From positions 477,122 through 541,121 of the forward strand of contig NZ_CP065592.1 of assembly GCF_016025255.1 (NCBI RefSeq): DNA of 64,000 nucleotides, read 5' to 3'. Below are positions 35,759 to 43,101 of this stretch, one piece after another; positions within the stretch are counted from its first letter, which is position 1, and each line of letters opens with the position of its first letter. The stretch comes from Sphingosinicella flava (GTDB taxonomy: Bacteria; Pseudomonadota; Alphaproteobacteria; Sphingomonadales; Sphingomonadaceae). The notes under the pieces are model-generated. The model was given only the letters and a program-made list of their open reading frames with translations. It made no database searches and was not told where the DNA came from. Both the position numbers and the translations under genes were made by a program.

Positions 35759-37305
35759 ACGAACTCGGCTTTCCCATCCTGACCCTGATGCTGGCGGTGC
35801 CGACGCTGGCGGCCGCAGCGTGTCTCTTCATGAGCGCGAGCGGCGCCCGCTGGCTCGCGCTGATTGCGACGCTGGTGGAATTGGCCCTCGGCATCCTGCT
35901 CTGGGCCCATTACGACATAAGCGGGGCGCAGTGGCAGTTCGTTGAAAATCTCGGCGGCTTCGGGCCGTTCGCCTGGGCGCTCGGCATCGATGGCATCGCG
36001 TTGATGCTGATCATCCTGTCGGTCTTCCTGATGCCGATCTGCATCCTCGCGTCCTGGGACGCGATCGACAAGCGCGTGCCGGAATATATGGCGGCCTTCC
36101 TGTTCATGGAAACGCTGATGCTCGGCGTGTTCATGGCGCAGGATCTGTTCCTCTTCTACGTCTTCTTCGAGGCGGGCCTGATCCCGATGTACCTGATCAT
36201 CGGCATCTGGGGCGGCGCGAACCGCATCTACGCGAGCTATAAGTTCTTCCTCTACACGCTCCTCGGGTCGGTGCTGATGCTGATCGCGATGCTGTGGATG
36301 ACGTTCACGGCCGGTACGACCTCTATCCCGGCACTGATGGCCTATGATTTCCCGGTTTCCGCGCAGACCTGGCTGTGGCTTGCCTTCTTTGCTTCGTTCG
36401 CGGTGAAGCTCCCCATGTGGCCGGTCCACACCTGGCTTCCCGACGCGCACGTCCAGGCGCCCACGGCCGGTTCGGTGATCCTCGCGGGCGTGCTTCTGAA
36501 GCTCGGTGGATACGGTTTCGTCCGCTTCTCGCTGCCGATGTTCCCGGAAGCGTCGGCTGAGTATTTCTGGCTCGTCATGGGCCTGTCGATGGTCGCCATC
36601 GTCTACACCTCGCTCGTCGCATTGGTGCAGCAGGACATGAAGAAGCTGATCGCTTATTCCTCCGTCGCGCACATGGCGTTCGTCACCTTCGGCCTTTTCG
36701 CCTTCAACCGGCAGGGGATCGAGGGCGGCCTCGTCGTCATGCTGAGCCACGGCATCGTGTCGGGCGCGCTCTTCCTCTGCGTTGGCGTCATCTATGACCG
36801 CCTGCACACGCGCGAGATCGCGGCTTATGGCGGCCTGTCGAACAACATGCCGGCTTATGCGGTGTTGTTCCTGCTCTTCACCATGGCCTCGATTGGCCTC
36901 CCCGGCACATCGGGCTTCGTCGGCGAATTCCTGGCGATGATGGGCGTCTACCAGGCGAACAGCTGGGTCGGCTTCGTCGCGGTGACGGGCATCGTCCTGG
37001 GCGCCGCCTATATGCTCTATCTCTATCGCCGCGTCGCTTATGGGAGCGCACCCAATGAAGAAGTGGCGCGCCTGCCCGATCTGACCAAGCGAGAGGTGAT
37101 GATGCTCGCCCCGATCGCCGCCGTGGTGCTGTGGATGGGCGTCTACCCGGAAAGCTTTCTGGCGCCCATGCGCGCCGATGTCACCCGGCTCCTGGCGCGG
37201 ATCGAGCGCGCGGCGCCGGTAAGCGATGCACAGGTTACGGAAGGAAAAGGCGTGAGCGCTGAAACGCATGCCGCGCCCGCCCACGGCAATGGGGGAGCGC
37301 ACTGA
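35755..37305 (+). CDS. nuoM: NADH-quinone oxidoreductase subunit M
   Basis: Antiporter-like membrane subunit with fourteen helices. The likely start is GTG at 35755, preceded by GGGGGCACC; an ATG upstream at 35729 belongs to a short separate frame. Conserved regions include FVFFEAGLIPMYLIIGIWGG-like sequence (FFEAGLIPMYLI at about residue 140, with the key glutamate), KLPMWPVHTWLPDAHVQAPT and the SSVAHMAFVTFG helix. The 516-residue length is normal. A charged C-terminal tail (ETHAAPAHGNGGAH) follows the last helix. Its stop overlaps the nuoN ATG by one base. Confidence 0.96.
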   Translation: MNELGFPILTLMLAVPTLAAAACLFMSASGARWLALIATLVELALGILLWAHYDISGAQWQFVENLGGFGPFAWALGIDGIALMLIILSVFLMPICILASWDAIDKRVPEYMAAFLFMETLMLGVFMAQDLFLFYVFFEAGLIPMYLIIGIWGGANRIYASYKFFLYTLLGSVLMLIAMLWMTFTAGTTSIPALMAYDFPVSAQTWLWLAFFASFAVKLPMWPVHTWLPDAHVQAPTAGSVILAGVLLKLGGYGFVRFSLPMFPEASAEYFWLVMGLSMVAIVYTSLVALVQQDMKKLIAYSSVAHMAFVTFGLFAFNRQGIEGGLVVMLSHGIVSGALFLCVGVIYDRLHTREIAAYGGLSNNMPAYAVLFLLFTMASIGLPGTSGFVGEFLAMMGVYQANSWVGFVAVTGIVLGAAYMLYLYRRVAYGSAPNEEVARLPDLTKREVMMLAPIAAVVLWMGVYPESFLAPMRADVTRLLARIERAAPVSDAQVTEGKGVSAETHAAPAHGNGGAH

Positions 37306-38741
37306 TGGGTTATTCGCTTGCCCTGACTCTGCCGGAAATCCTCCTTTCGGCCAGTGCCATCATCCTGATGATGGTCGCGGCCTTTGCCGGGGACAAGGCC
37401 GCGCGCTTGTCGACCTGGCTCGCGGTCCTTGCCTTCATAGCCTCGGCTCTGGTCGTGCCGGGCGTTTTCGATATCGGCGGCATCGCGTTTGACGGCCTGT
37501 TCATCGCGGACAGTTTCGCGGCCTTCGCCAAGATCCTCATCTATCTCGCCGCCGCCATCGCCATGCTTTCGGCGATGAGCTGGTTCGCGCGCGACGGCGT
37601 CTACCGCACCGAATATCCGGTGCTCATCCTGCTGTCATCGGTCGGCATGGGCATGATGGCCTCGGCAGGCGATCTGATCACCCTCTATGTCGGCCTCGAG
37701 CTCCAGAGCCTTGCCGCCTATGTCCTTGCTTCCTTTCAGCGCAAGGACAGCCGCTCGGCCGAGGCGGGCCTCAAATATTTCGTGCTGGGCGCTCTCGCGA
37801 GCGGCATCCTCCTCTACGGCGTGTCGCTGCTCTACGGGTTCAGCGGATCGACGAGCTTCGCGGGCGTCGCGGCGGCGATGGGCGACGGCGGCGTATCGAC
37901 GGGCGAGCTTTTCGGCATGGTCTTCGTCCTCGCCGGTATCGCCTTCAAGGTGAGCGCCGTGCCCTTCCACATGTGGACGCCGGACGTCTATGAAGGCGCG
38001 CCGACGCCGGTCACCGCCTTCTTCGCTTCCGCGCCCAAGGTCGCCGCCATGGCGCTCCTCACCCGCGTCGCGATCGAGGCGCTTGGCCCGGCGACGTTCG
38101 AGTGGCGCCAGATCGTCATTTTCATGGCGCTCGCCTCGACCATCCTCGGCGGCGTCGCGGCGATCGGGCAGCAGAATATCAAGCGTCTGCTCGCCTATAG
38201 CTCGATCAACAATGTCGGCTTCGCGCTGATCGGCCTTGCCGCCGGAACGCGCGAAGGCGTGGCGTCAGTGCTCTTCTACATGGCAATCTATGTCGTGATG
38301 ACGCTCGGCACCTTCTTCGTCGTGCTGCGGATGCGGGATGAGAAGGGCGAGCCGGTGGAAACGATCGCTTCGCTGTCTGGTCTGTCGCGCACCCGCCCGG
38401 CACTCGCGGCCGCCATGGCGATGTTCATGTTCTCGATCGCGGGCATCCCGCCGCTCATGGGGTTCTGGCCGAAATTCTACGTGTTCGAAGCGGCGGTCGC
38501 GGCGGACCTCACCTGGCTCGCGGCGGTCGGCATCGCGACTTCGGTGATCGGCGCTTTCTATTACCTGCGCATCATCAAGGTCATGTATTTCGACGATCCG
38601 GCCCCGGCCTTCGAGGCGCGACGCGACCTCGTGAGCAGCGCGGTGATCCTCCTCGCGGCCTTGTTCGTGTCGCCGCTCGGCTGGTTCGCGCTTGAGCCGC
38701 TCAGCAATGCGTCCTTGAACGCCGCCGGAGCCCTGTTCTGA
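37305..38741 (+). CDS. nuoN: NADH-quinone oxidoreductase subunit N
   Basis: Third antiporter-like subunit of the membrane arm. The 478-residue protein shows YVGLELQSLAAYVLASFQRKD (split, about residues 128-148), KVSAVPFHMWTPDVYEGAPT and LLAYSSINNVGFALIGLAAG. The glutamate in LELQSL and the lysine in FKVSAVPFH are the expected proton-path residues. It is the last nuo gene. Its stop codon overlaps the apparent CTG start of birA by four bases, linking the operon to cofactor-metabolism genes downstream. Confidence 0.96.
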   Translation: MGYSLALTLPEILLSASAIILMMVAAFAGDKAARLSTWLAVLAFIASALVVPGVFDIGGIAFDGLFIADSFAAFAKILIYLAAAIAMLSAMSWFARDGVYRTEYPVLILLSSVGMGMMASAGDLITLYVGLELQSLAAYVLASFQRKDSRSAEAGLKYFVLGALASGILLYGVSLLYGFSGSTSFAGVAAAMGDGGVSTGELFGMVFVLAGIAFKVSAVPFHMWTPDVYEGAPTPVTAFFASAPKVAAMALLTRVAIEALGPATFEWRQIVIFMALASTILGGVAAIGQQNIKRLLAYSSINNVGFALIGLAAGTREGVASVLFYMAIYVVMTLGTFFVVLRMRDEKGEPVETIASLSGLSRTRPALAAAMAMFMFSIAGIPPLMGFWPKFYVFEAAVAADLTWLAAVGIATSVIGAFYYLRIIKVMYFDDPAPAFEARRDLVSSAVILLAALFVSPLGWFALEPLSNASLNAAGALF

Positions 38742-39439
38742 TCCGCTCCGTCCCGGAGACGCGCAGCACCAACGACGATGTCGCCGCGCTCGCCCGGGAT
38801 GGCGCGCGTGAAGGGACGTGGCTGCGTGCCGACCGGCAGACCGGAGGCAGGGGGCGGCAGGGCCGGGAATGGCGGTCACCGCCCGGCAACCTTTATGCGA
38901 GCACGTTGGTCCGCGTGCAGCCTGGCGATCCGCCTGCTCACACGCTCGCACTGACCGCCGCCGTCGCGCTTCACGAGATTATCGGCCTCTATGCGCCGGA
39001 CGCGGCTTTGCTCATCAAATGGCCGAACGACATATTGGCCGGCGGCGCGAAGCTTTCCGGTATCCTCCTCGAACGATCCGGCGATGCCGTGGTGATCGGC
39101 TTCGGCGTCAACCTCGCTCATTATCCGGAGACGCTGGAAAGGCCCACGACCAGCGTCGCGGCCCTCGCGGGCGTTGCACCCGACCCTGCCGCCTTCCTCG
39201 ACGCGCTGGCCGACGCGTTCGCGCGCTGGCTCGGCCGTTGGCGCAACGAAGGCTTACGTGTCGTCCGGGACCGCTGGCTCGCCGCTTCCCATCCGATCGG
39301 CACCGCGCTCACCGCCGCCGCCTCGGGCGAGAAGGTGGAGGGGCTGTTCGACGGCCTCGACGAAACAGGTGCGCTTCGCCTGCGGATCGCCGATGGCTCG
39401 ACGCGCATTATTAATGCCGGTGACGTATTTCTGATTTAG
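38738..39439 (+). CDS. birA: Biotin--[acetyl-CoA-carboxylase] ligase
   Basis: Attaches biotin to the carboxyl carrier protein. The conserved N-terminus (IRSVPETRSTNDDVAALA) begins directly at the nuoN stop; no ATG, GTG or TTG is available before residue 55, so the start is apparently CTG at 38738, in a CTGA overlap with nuoN. The biotin/ATP loop is GGRGRQGREW (about residues 36-45) and KWPNDIL lies at residues 94-100. The protein has 233 residues and no N-terminal DNA-binding domain, so it is a class I ligase that does not act as repressor. An ORF finder restricted to common starts would truncate this gene at 38906. Confidence 0.85.
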   Translation: MIRSVPETRSTNDDVAALARDGAREGTWLRADRQTGGRGRQGREWRSPPGNLYASTLVRVQPGDPPAHTLALTAAVALHEIIGLYAPDAALLIKWPNDILAGGAKLSGILLERSGDAVVIGFGVNLAHYPETLERPTTSVAALAGVAPDPAAFLDALADAFARWLGRWRNEGLRVVRDRWLAASHPIGTALTAAASGEKVEGLFDGLDETGALRLRIADGSTRIINAGDVFLI

Positions 39440-39448
39440 GGCACGGCC

Positions 39449-39910
39449 ATGATCATCCGCCCCATCACGCGTGAAGACCGCGACCTCATCTGCCACCATC
39501 GCGAATCCATGTTCCGCGATTCCGGACGCAGCGAGGATGTGATCGCATTGATGGGCGCGCCGTTTCGCGCCTGGTTGGAGCCGCGCCTTGCCGACGGCCG
39601 CTATTTCGGCTGGGTCGCGGATCATGACGGCCGCTCGATCGCGGGCCTAGGCATGATGGAGATCGATTGGCCGCCGCATCCCGCGCATCCGCTGATGGAC
39701 AGGCGCGGCTATATCCTCAACGTATATGTCGAGGCCGATTTTCGCGGCCAGGGCATCGCGAAAAAACTGATGGCCGAAGCCACCCGCGAAGCCCAGCACC
39801 GCGGCCTCCAGTTCATGATCCTCCACGCCACTGCCCAGGGCCGCCCGCTCTATGAGGCGCTCGGTTGGGAAGATACGGCGGAGATGGCGCTGGCTGTGCC
39901 GGATGCCTGA
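39449..39910 (+). CDS. GNAT family N-acetyltransferase
   Basis: A 153-residue acyl-CoA-dependent transferase. The acetyl-CoA-binding motif A is visible as LNVYVEADFRGQGIAKKLM (about residues 89-107, with R-G-Q-G-I-A). Motif B-like HATAQGRPLYEALGW is typical. The N-terminal strand IIRPITREDRDLI matches the fold. Substrate cannot be predicted. It starts nine bases after birA, so it likely shares its transcript, and is followed by a family 2 palindromic repeat. Confidence 0.9.
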   Translation: MIIRPITREDRDLICHHRESMFRDSGRSEDVIALMGAPFRAWLEPRLADGRYFGWVADHDGRSIAGLGMMEIDWPPHPAHPLMDRRGYILNVYVEADFRGQGIAKKLMAEATREAQHRGLQFMILHATAQGRPLYEALGWEDTAEMALAVPDA

Positions 39911-39928
39911 CGCACTTCACTCCCCCCA

Positions 39929-40017
39929 CCGTCATTCCAGCGAAAGCTGGAATCTCCTTTCCGCTGGACCGTGCACCAGAAGTAGAAGCGAGATTCCAGC
40001 TTTCGCTGGAATGACGG
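39929..40017. repeat. Family 2 palindromic repeat, copy 2 (GNAT-coaX)
   Basis: Left arm 39929-39956 (CCGTCATTCCAGCGAAAGCT and on) is perfectly repeated in inverse at 39990-40017, 28 bases each, around a 33-base loop. It is the same type as 22231-22309 with compensating changes (CCAGC/GCTGG instead of CCGGC/GCCGG), which is evidence that the secondary structure is conserved. Confidence 0.9.
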
Positions 40018-40042
40018 TATGAACAACCGCTAAAGCTCACTT

Positions 40043-40819
40043 ATGCTGCTCGCCATCGACGCCGGAAATACGAACATCGTCTTCGCCCTGCTGAAGGGGC
40101 GCGAAATTCGCGCGCGGTGGCGGATCGCAACCGATCCCCGGCGCACGGCTGACGAATATGCGGTGTGGCTGCGGCAGTTGCTCGATCTTGCAGGCTATGG
40201 TCTCGACGATGTCGAGGCGGTGATCATAGGGACGGTGGTTCCGCGCGCCCTCCATAATTTAAAGGTTCTTGCCGCCAAATATTTCGGCACCGAGGCGCTG
40301 CTCGCCGGAGAGGCGGGGGCGGAATATGGCGTTACATTGGATGTGGTCGAGCCCCAGACGGTCGGCGCCGACCGGGCTCTCAACGCCATCGCCGCGCACG
40401 ATGCGCACAAGGGCGACCTCATCGTCATCGACTTCGGAACCGCGACCACGTTTGACGTCGTGGATTTCTCGGGCGCCTATAAGGGGGGCATCATCGCGCC
40501 CGGCATCAATCTCTCTCTCGACGCTTTGGTGAACGCCGCCGCCAGGCTGCCGCGCATCGCCATCGAGGCGCCAGACGAAGAGAGGAGCGTCATCGGCCGT
40601 ACCACCGAGGATCAGATGCACATCGGCATCTTCTGGGGCTATGTTGCGATGATGGAGGGCTTGGTCGCGCGCATGAAGGAGGAGATCGGCCGCCCGGTGA
40701 AGGTGATCTCCACGGGCGGCCTCGCCATTCTCTTTCAAAAGCACACGGATATTTTCGATGCGGTCGAGCCCGATCTTACCATTCAGGGCTTGGGGTTGCT
40801 CTACGATCGGAACCGCTAA
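40043..40819 (+). CDS. coaX: Type III pantothenate kinase
   Basis: First step of coenzyme A synthesis. The ATP-binding motif [11 protein letters not shown] lies at residues 6-16, followed by the pantothenate-binding [13 protein letters not shown] and the [12 protein letters not shown] strand with [11 protein letters not shown]. The 258-residue length is normal. The order birA-coaX-RNase J is one I associate with sphingomonads and other alphaproteobacteria; here a GNAT gene and a four-gene cassette interrupt it. The cassette's last gene ends 31 bases downstream on the opposite strand. Confidence 0.95.
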   Translation: MLLAIDAGNTNIVFALLKGREIRARWRIATDPRRTADEYAVWLRQLLDLAGYGLDDVEAVIIGTVVPRALHNLKVLAAKYFGTEALLAGEAGAEYGVTLDVVEPQTVGADRALNAIAAHDAHKGDLIVIDFGTATTFDVVDFSGAYKGGIIAPGINLSLDALVNAAARLPRIAIEAPDEERSVIGRTTEDQMHIGIFWGYVAMMEGLVARMKEEIGRPVKVISTGGLAILFQKHTDIFDAVEPDLTIQGLGLLYDRNR

Positions 40820-40849
40820 ACGGTTGACGAACCGCCCCGCAGAGCAACG

Positions 40850-41092
40850 TCAGTCTCTTAGCCATTCCAGGTCGCAATCCCCGACATTGGTAAGGACGAC
40901 AGCCTTGTCGAGGCAGTCGAATTCATCCTTATGACCGTGCGTGATGCTTTTCCGCTCCGTCGGGGCATCGCCAATCTTGATCGAATATTTGCCGGTTTTC
41001 GCCGGATCGGACTGGTTGCGCACCTTGAACGTGCCGCGTTTCGAGGCAGGGGAGCTACGCTTTTCGTCGGGATTGATCACTTGGTAGGGCAT
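40850..41092 (-). CDS. Unknown small beta-rich protein (80 aa), cassette gene 4
   Basis: An 80-residue protein whose ATG at 41092 has an excellent ribosome-binding site (AAGGAGG seven bases upstream). A longer open frame to 41287 is not needed and lacks such a site. It has no signal or membrane segment. Predicted strands include GTFKVRNQ, KYSIKIG and AVVLTNVGDCDLEWLRD. The ending resembles that of the 86-residue protein two genes upstream (VTVRNEG then FSCWSDY), suggesting a common small beta-sandwich fold. It follows the 237-residue gene by 47 bases. No family recognised. Confidence 0.7.
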   Translation of the reverse strand: MPYQVINPDEKRSSPASKRGTFKVRNQSDPAKTGKYSIKIGDAPTERKSITHGHKDEFDCLDKAVVLTNVGDCDLEWLRD

Positions 41093-41139
41093 GCAGAACC
41101 TCCTTGGTGGTTGAAGTCTGAAACAGGCAGGCGCGGCTC

Positions 41140-41853
41140 TTAGTGAAACAGGGCCCGCTTCTCCTCGGCTTTGCGCCGTAGCCGGTATAGGGCCGAGTCC
41201 TTGGGAGCCTGATGAGCCGCCAACAGGACCATCGCCGGCAGCAGGTGGAATAGCGAAGCCGTCAGGCCCGCCGCTCTTGCGCGGCACACCGCTGCGGCGA
41301 CATGCTCATTCGCTTCGGCGCTGGAGCTCATGGTGGCGAAACCGATGGGCCGTATCCCGCTCGCGCCGGAGGCGGTGGCGAGCACGAGGCTTTTCAATAT
41401 GGCAGGATCGCCTTCCGACAGGAGCGCGAGCGGCCGGTATCCCGCTTTTTCGAGCTCGTCCAACTCCCACATATATTCGGCTTCCGAAAAGCCCATGCCG
41501 CTGACGAGGGCGGCGCGTAAAATGTCGGCGGCTGGTTCGGTGGGATCGTCGACTTGCGCGACGAGTTCGTCCAGCTCCCGGATGGCAGCCGGTGTCAGCA
41601 GGCTCGCGAAATCGCGAAAGATCTTGAGGGCCTCGCTCCACGCACCGCTCACCTTCGCCAGCATTTCCGCGGAAGGAGGGTTCGCGGCAGCGCGCTGGGC
41701 GGCGATCAGCACCGCCGAACGCGCTTCCTGGCGCCGGCCGGCATTCACGGCGGACATTGAAGAGATGAGAGTAGAACCGACGGCCGCTACGAAAGCCCGG
41801 CCGGCATCGTGGGCGAACACATGCGCGCACTCTTGCAAGTTTTCCTCGGTCAT
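41140..41853 (-). CDS. Unknown helical protein (237 aa), cassette gene 3
   Basis: The start ATG at 41853 overlaps the stop of the 86-residue gene (TGATG) and has GGAG nine bases upstream; six further codons upstream (MLERLL) are unlikely. The sequence is alanine-rich and mostly helical: LQECAHVFAHDAGRAFVAAV, then SAVLIAAQRAAANP and WELDELEKAGYRPLALLSEG. The hydrophobic segment ASLFHLLPAMVLLAAH near residue 210 could insert in a membrane but is short. There is no signal peptide. No domain recognised; its coupling with the neighbours suggests one functional unit. Confidence 0.68.
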   Translation of the reverse strand: MTEENLQECAHVFAHDAGRAFVAAVGSTLISSMSAVNAGRRQEARSAVLIAAQRAAANPPSAEMLAKVSGAWSEALKIFRDFASLLTPAAIRELDELVAQVDDPTEPAADILRAALVSGMGFSEAEYMWELDELEKAGYRPLALLSEGDPAILKSLVLATASGASGIRPIGFATMSSSAEANEHVAAAVCRARAAGLTASLFHLLPAMVLLAAHQAPKDSALYRLRRKAEEKRALFH

Positions 41854-42113
41854 CAATAGTCGCTCCAACATGAAAAGGACGCCCAGCCTTCGTTGCGGAC
41901 GGTGACCAGCGCGCCGGCCGCCGACGAAATGTCGACCTTCTTCTGCTCATTGGGATTGAGCGTCATCGTGCGGTCTTTTTGACAGCACAATTCGATGTGC
42001 CAGATCGCCTCGCAATCATGCTCTTGCGCCTCGAAGAACAAATAGGTCGTCATGCCGACAGGCCGGGTCCAAAAGCTCTTCGTGTCGCCTGGTCCGAGAT
42101 TGGTCTTGCTCAT
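41853..42113 (-). CDS. Unknown small beta-rich protein (86 aa), cassette gene 2
   Basis: An 86-residue protein whose ATG overlaps the stop of the 260-residue gene by four bases (ATGA). Strand-like segments are TTYLFFEAQEHD, IWHIELCCQKD, KKVDIS and GALVTVRNEGWASF. Four cysteines are present, two adjacent (CCQ). It lacks export and membrane signals. The C-terminal pattern of a strand, N-x-G turn and aromatic strand is shared with the 80-residue protein of the cassette. It might be a small lectin- or aegerolysin-like binding module, but this is a guess from size and strand pattern. Confidence 0.68.
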   Translation of the reverse strand: MSKTNLGPGDTKSFWTRPVGMTTYLFFEAQEHDCEAIWHIELCCQKDRTMTLNPNEQKKVDISSAAGALVTVRNEGWASFSCWSDY

Positions 42114-42892
42114 CGATTGCCTCCAGTAGCCGCGTCGTCATTTTCGTCATCGTCCGGGCGATAGATGAAGCGGTCGGTCCAGCTCTTGCCGGTTCCGGCC
42201 ACGATCTGCTTCACATGCTCTGGTGCTTTCGCCCCCGGGCGCATCCGGGCGATGCTCAGTTCCTCGCTCTTCACCCACACGTAATAGACGGCGCCGCCGC
42301 GGTAGGTTTCCGTGGTGGAGATCGTGGTTTCCTCGCGATAGGTGCGGATATCGGTTTGCTCGAACCGCAGCTCCTCGCTGATCATGTATGTGAACTCGGC
42401 GCTGGAGCTGGCCTTGCCTCCCTTGAGGACGCCTTCGCTTTTCCGAAAGGCCGCTGCCTTCTTCGCCGCACCGGATGAAAAGAGATCGCCGCTCAAGTCG
42501 AGGCCGAGTGTAAGCCCTATCGTCTCGGTGCTCGTCCGTGACGCCGTTTCCTGATGGGTGGTCTCGATACCTACGGTGATGGTCACCTGCATCTCACGGT
42601 CTTCGGCGAACTGAATCTCGTCGGTCCGCTGCCAATAGCGTCCCCGTGTGAGGATATACTTCTCGACCTGCTCCAGCTTCTCCTGCCTGACCGCTTCGCG
42701 GCGTTCCCGCTCCTTGGGCGTTACCGTCGGCATTTCCTGCCAGGGATACGCAGGATCGATGACATAGTCGAAATTATCTTTGGTGACTTCGCATATCCCG
42801 ATAATTCCAAGCTGAGTTGGAGTGGGAATAAGTGCATCTATAGAAGTGGCAAATGGAGGATGAGATTCGTTATAAGGAGGATTTTCAGACAA
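42110..42892 (-). CDS. Unknown protein with Ser/Thr-rich beta profile (260 aa), cassette gene 1
   Basis: A 260-residue protein from TTG at 42892, with AGGAG eight bases upstream. Residues 60-85 are a charged helix (ERERREAVRQEKLEQVEKYI). Residues 100-135 and 163-215 form long alternating strands rich in Thr, Ser and Glu (TVGIETTHQETASRTSTETI; TDIRTYREETTISTTETYRG), separated by a small, glycine/alanine/lysine-rich segment. Such paired Ser/Thr-rich strands around a loop recall aerolysin/ETX-MTX2 pore-forming proteins, but no diagnostic motif was confirmed. There is no signal peptide. An acidic tail (DDDENDDAATGG) ends the protein. It heads a coupled minus-strand cassette between coaX and RNase J. 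Confidence 0.68.
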   Translation of the reverse strand: MSENPPYNESHPPFATSIDALIPTPTQLGIIGICEVTKDNFDYVIDPAYPWQEMPTVTPKERERREAVRQEKLEQVEKYILTRGRYWQRTDEIQFAEDREMQVTITVGIETTHQETASRTSTETIGLTLGLDLSGDLFSSGAAKKAAAFRKSEGVLKGGKASSSAEFTYMISEELRFEQTDIRTYREETTISTTETYRGGAVYYVWVKSEELSIARMRPGAKAPEHVKQIVAGTGKSWTDRFIYRPDDDENDDAATGGNR

Positions 42893-43101
42893 TTGTCCAT
42901 CTCCTGCACATGTAGTTGCAAAGCAACATTATTACTTCAGATCAATGGAGTGTTTTTGGCATCATGGTGCTTTGTCGGCAATCTGATCTTGATCCGTAAC
43001 GGTTCAATTAGGTTCCAGCGTCGCAAGGCTGGTGCAAGGGGCGAGGCTGAAATTTGAAAAGCCACTTGCCGGAAGGCGACGTAGGCTTCACGGAAGATCG
43101 G

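Noticed and set aside
15907-40017. Interpretation of the palindromic repeats as a CRISPR array or insertion sequences
   Set aside because: The copies are dispersed rather than regularly spaced, they are inverted within each copy, and no cas gene or transposase occurs in the window.
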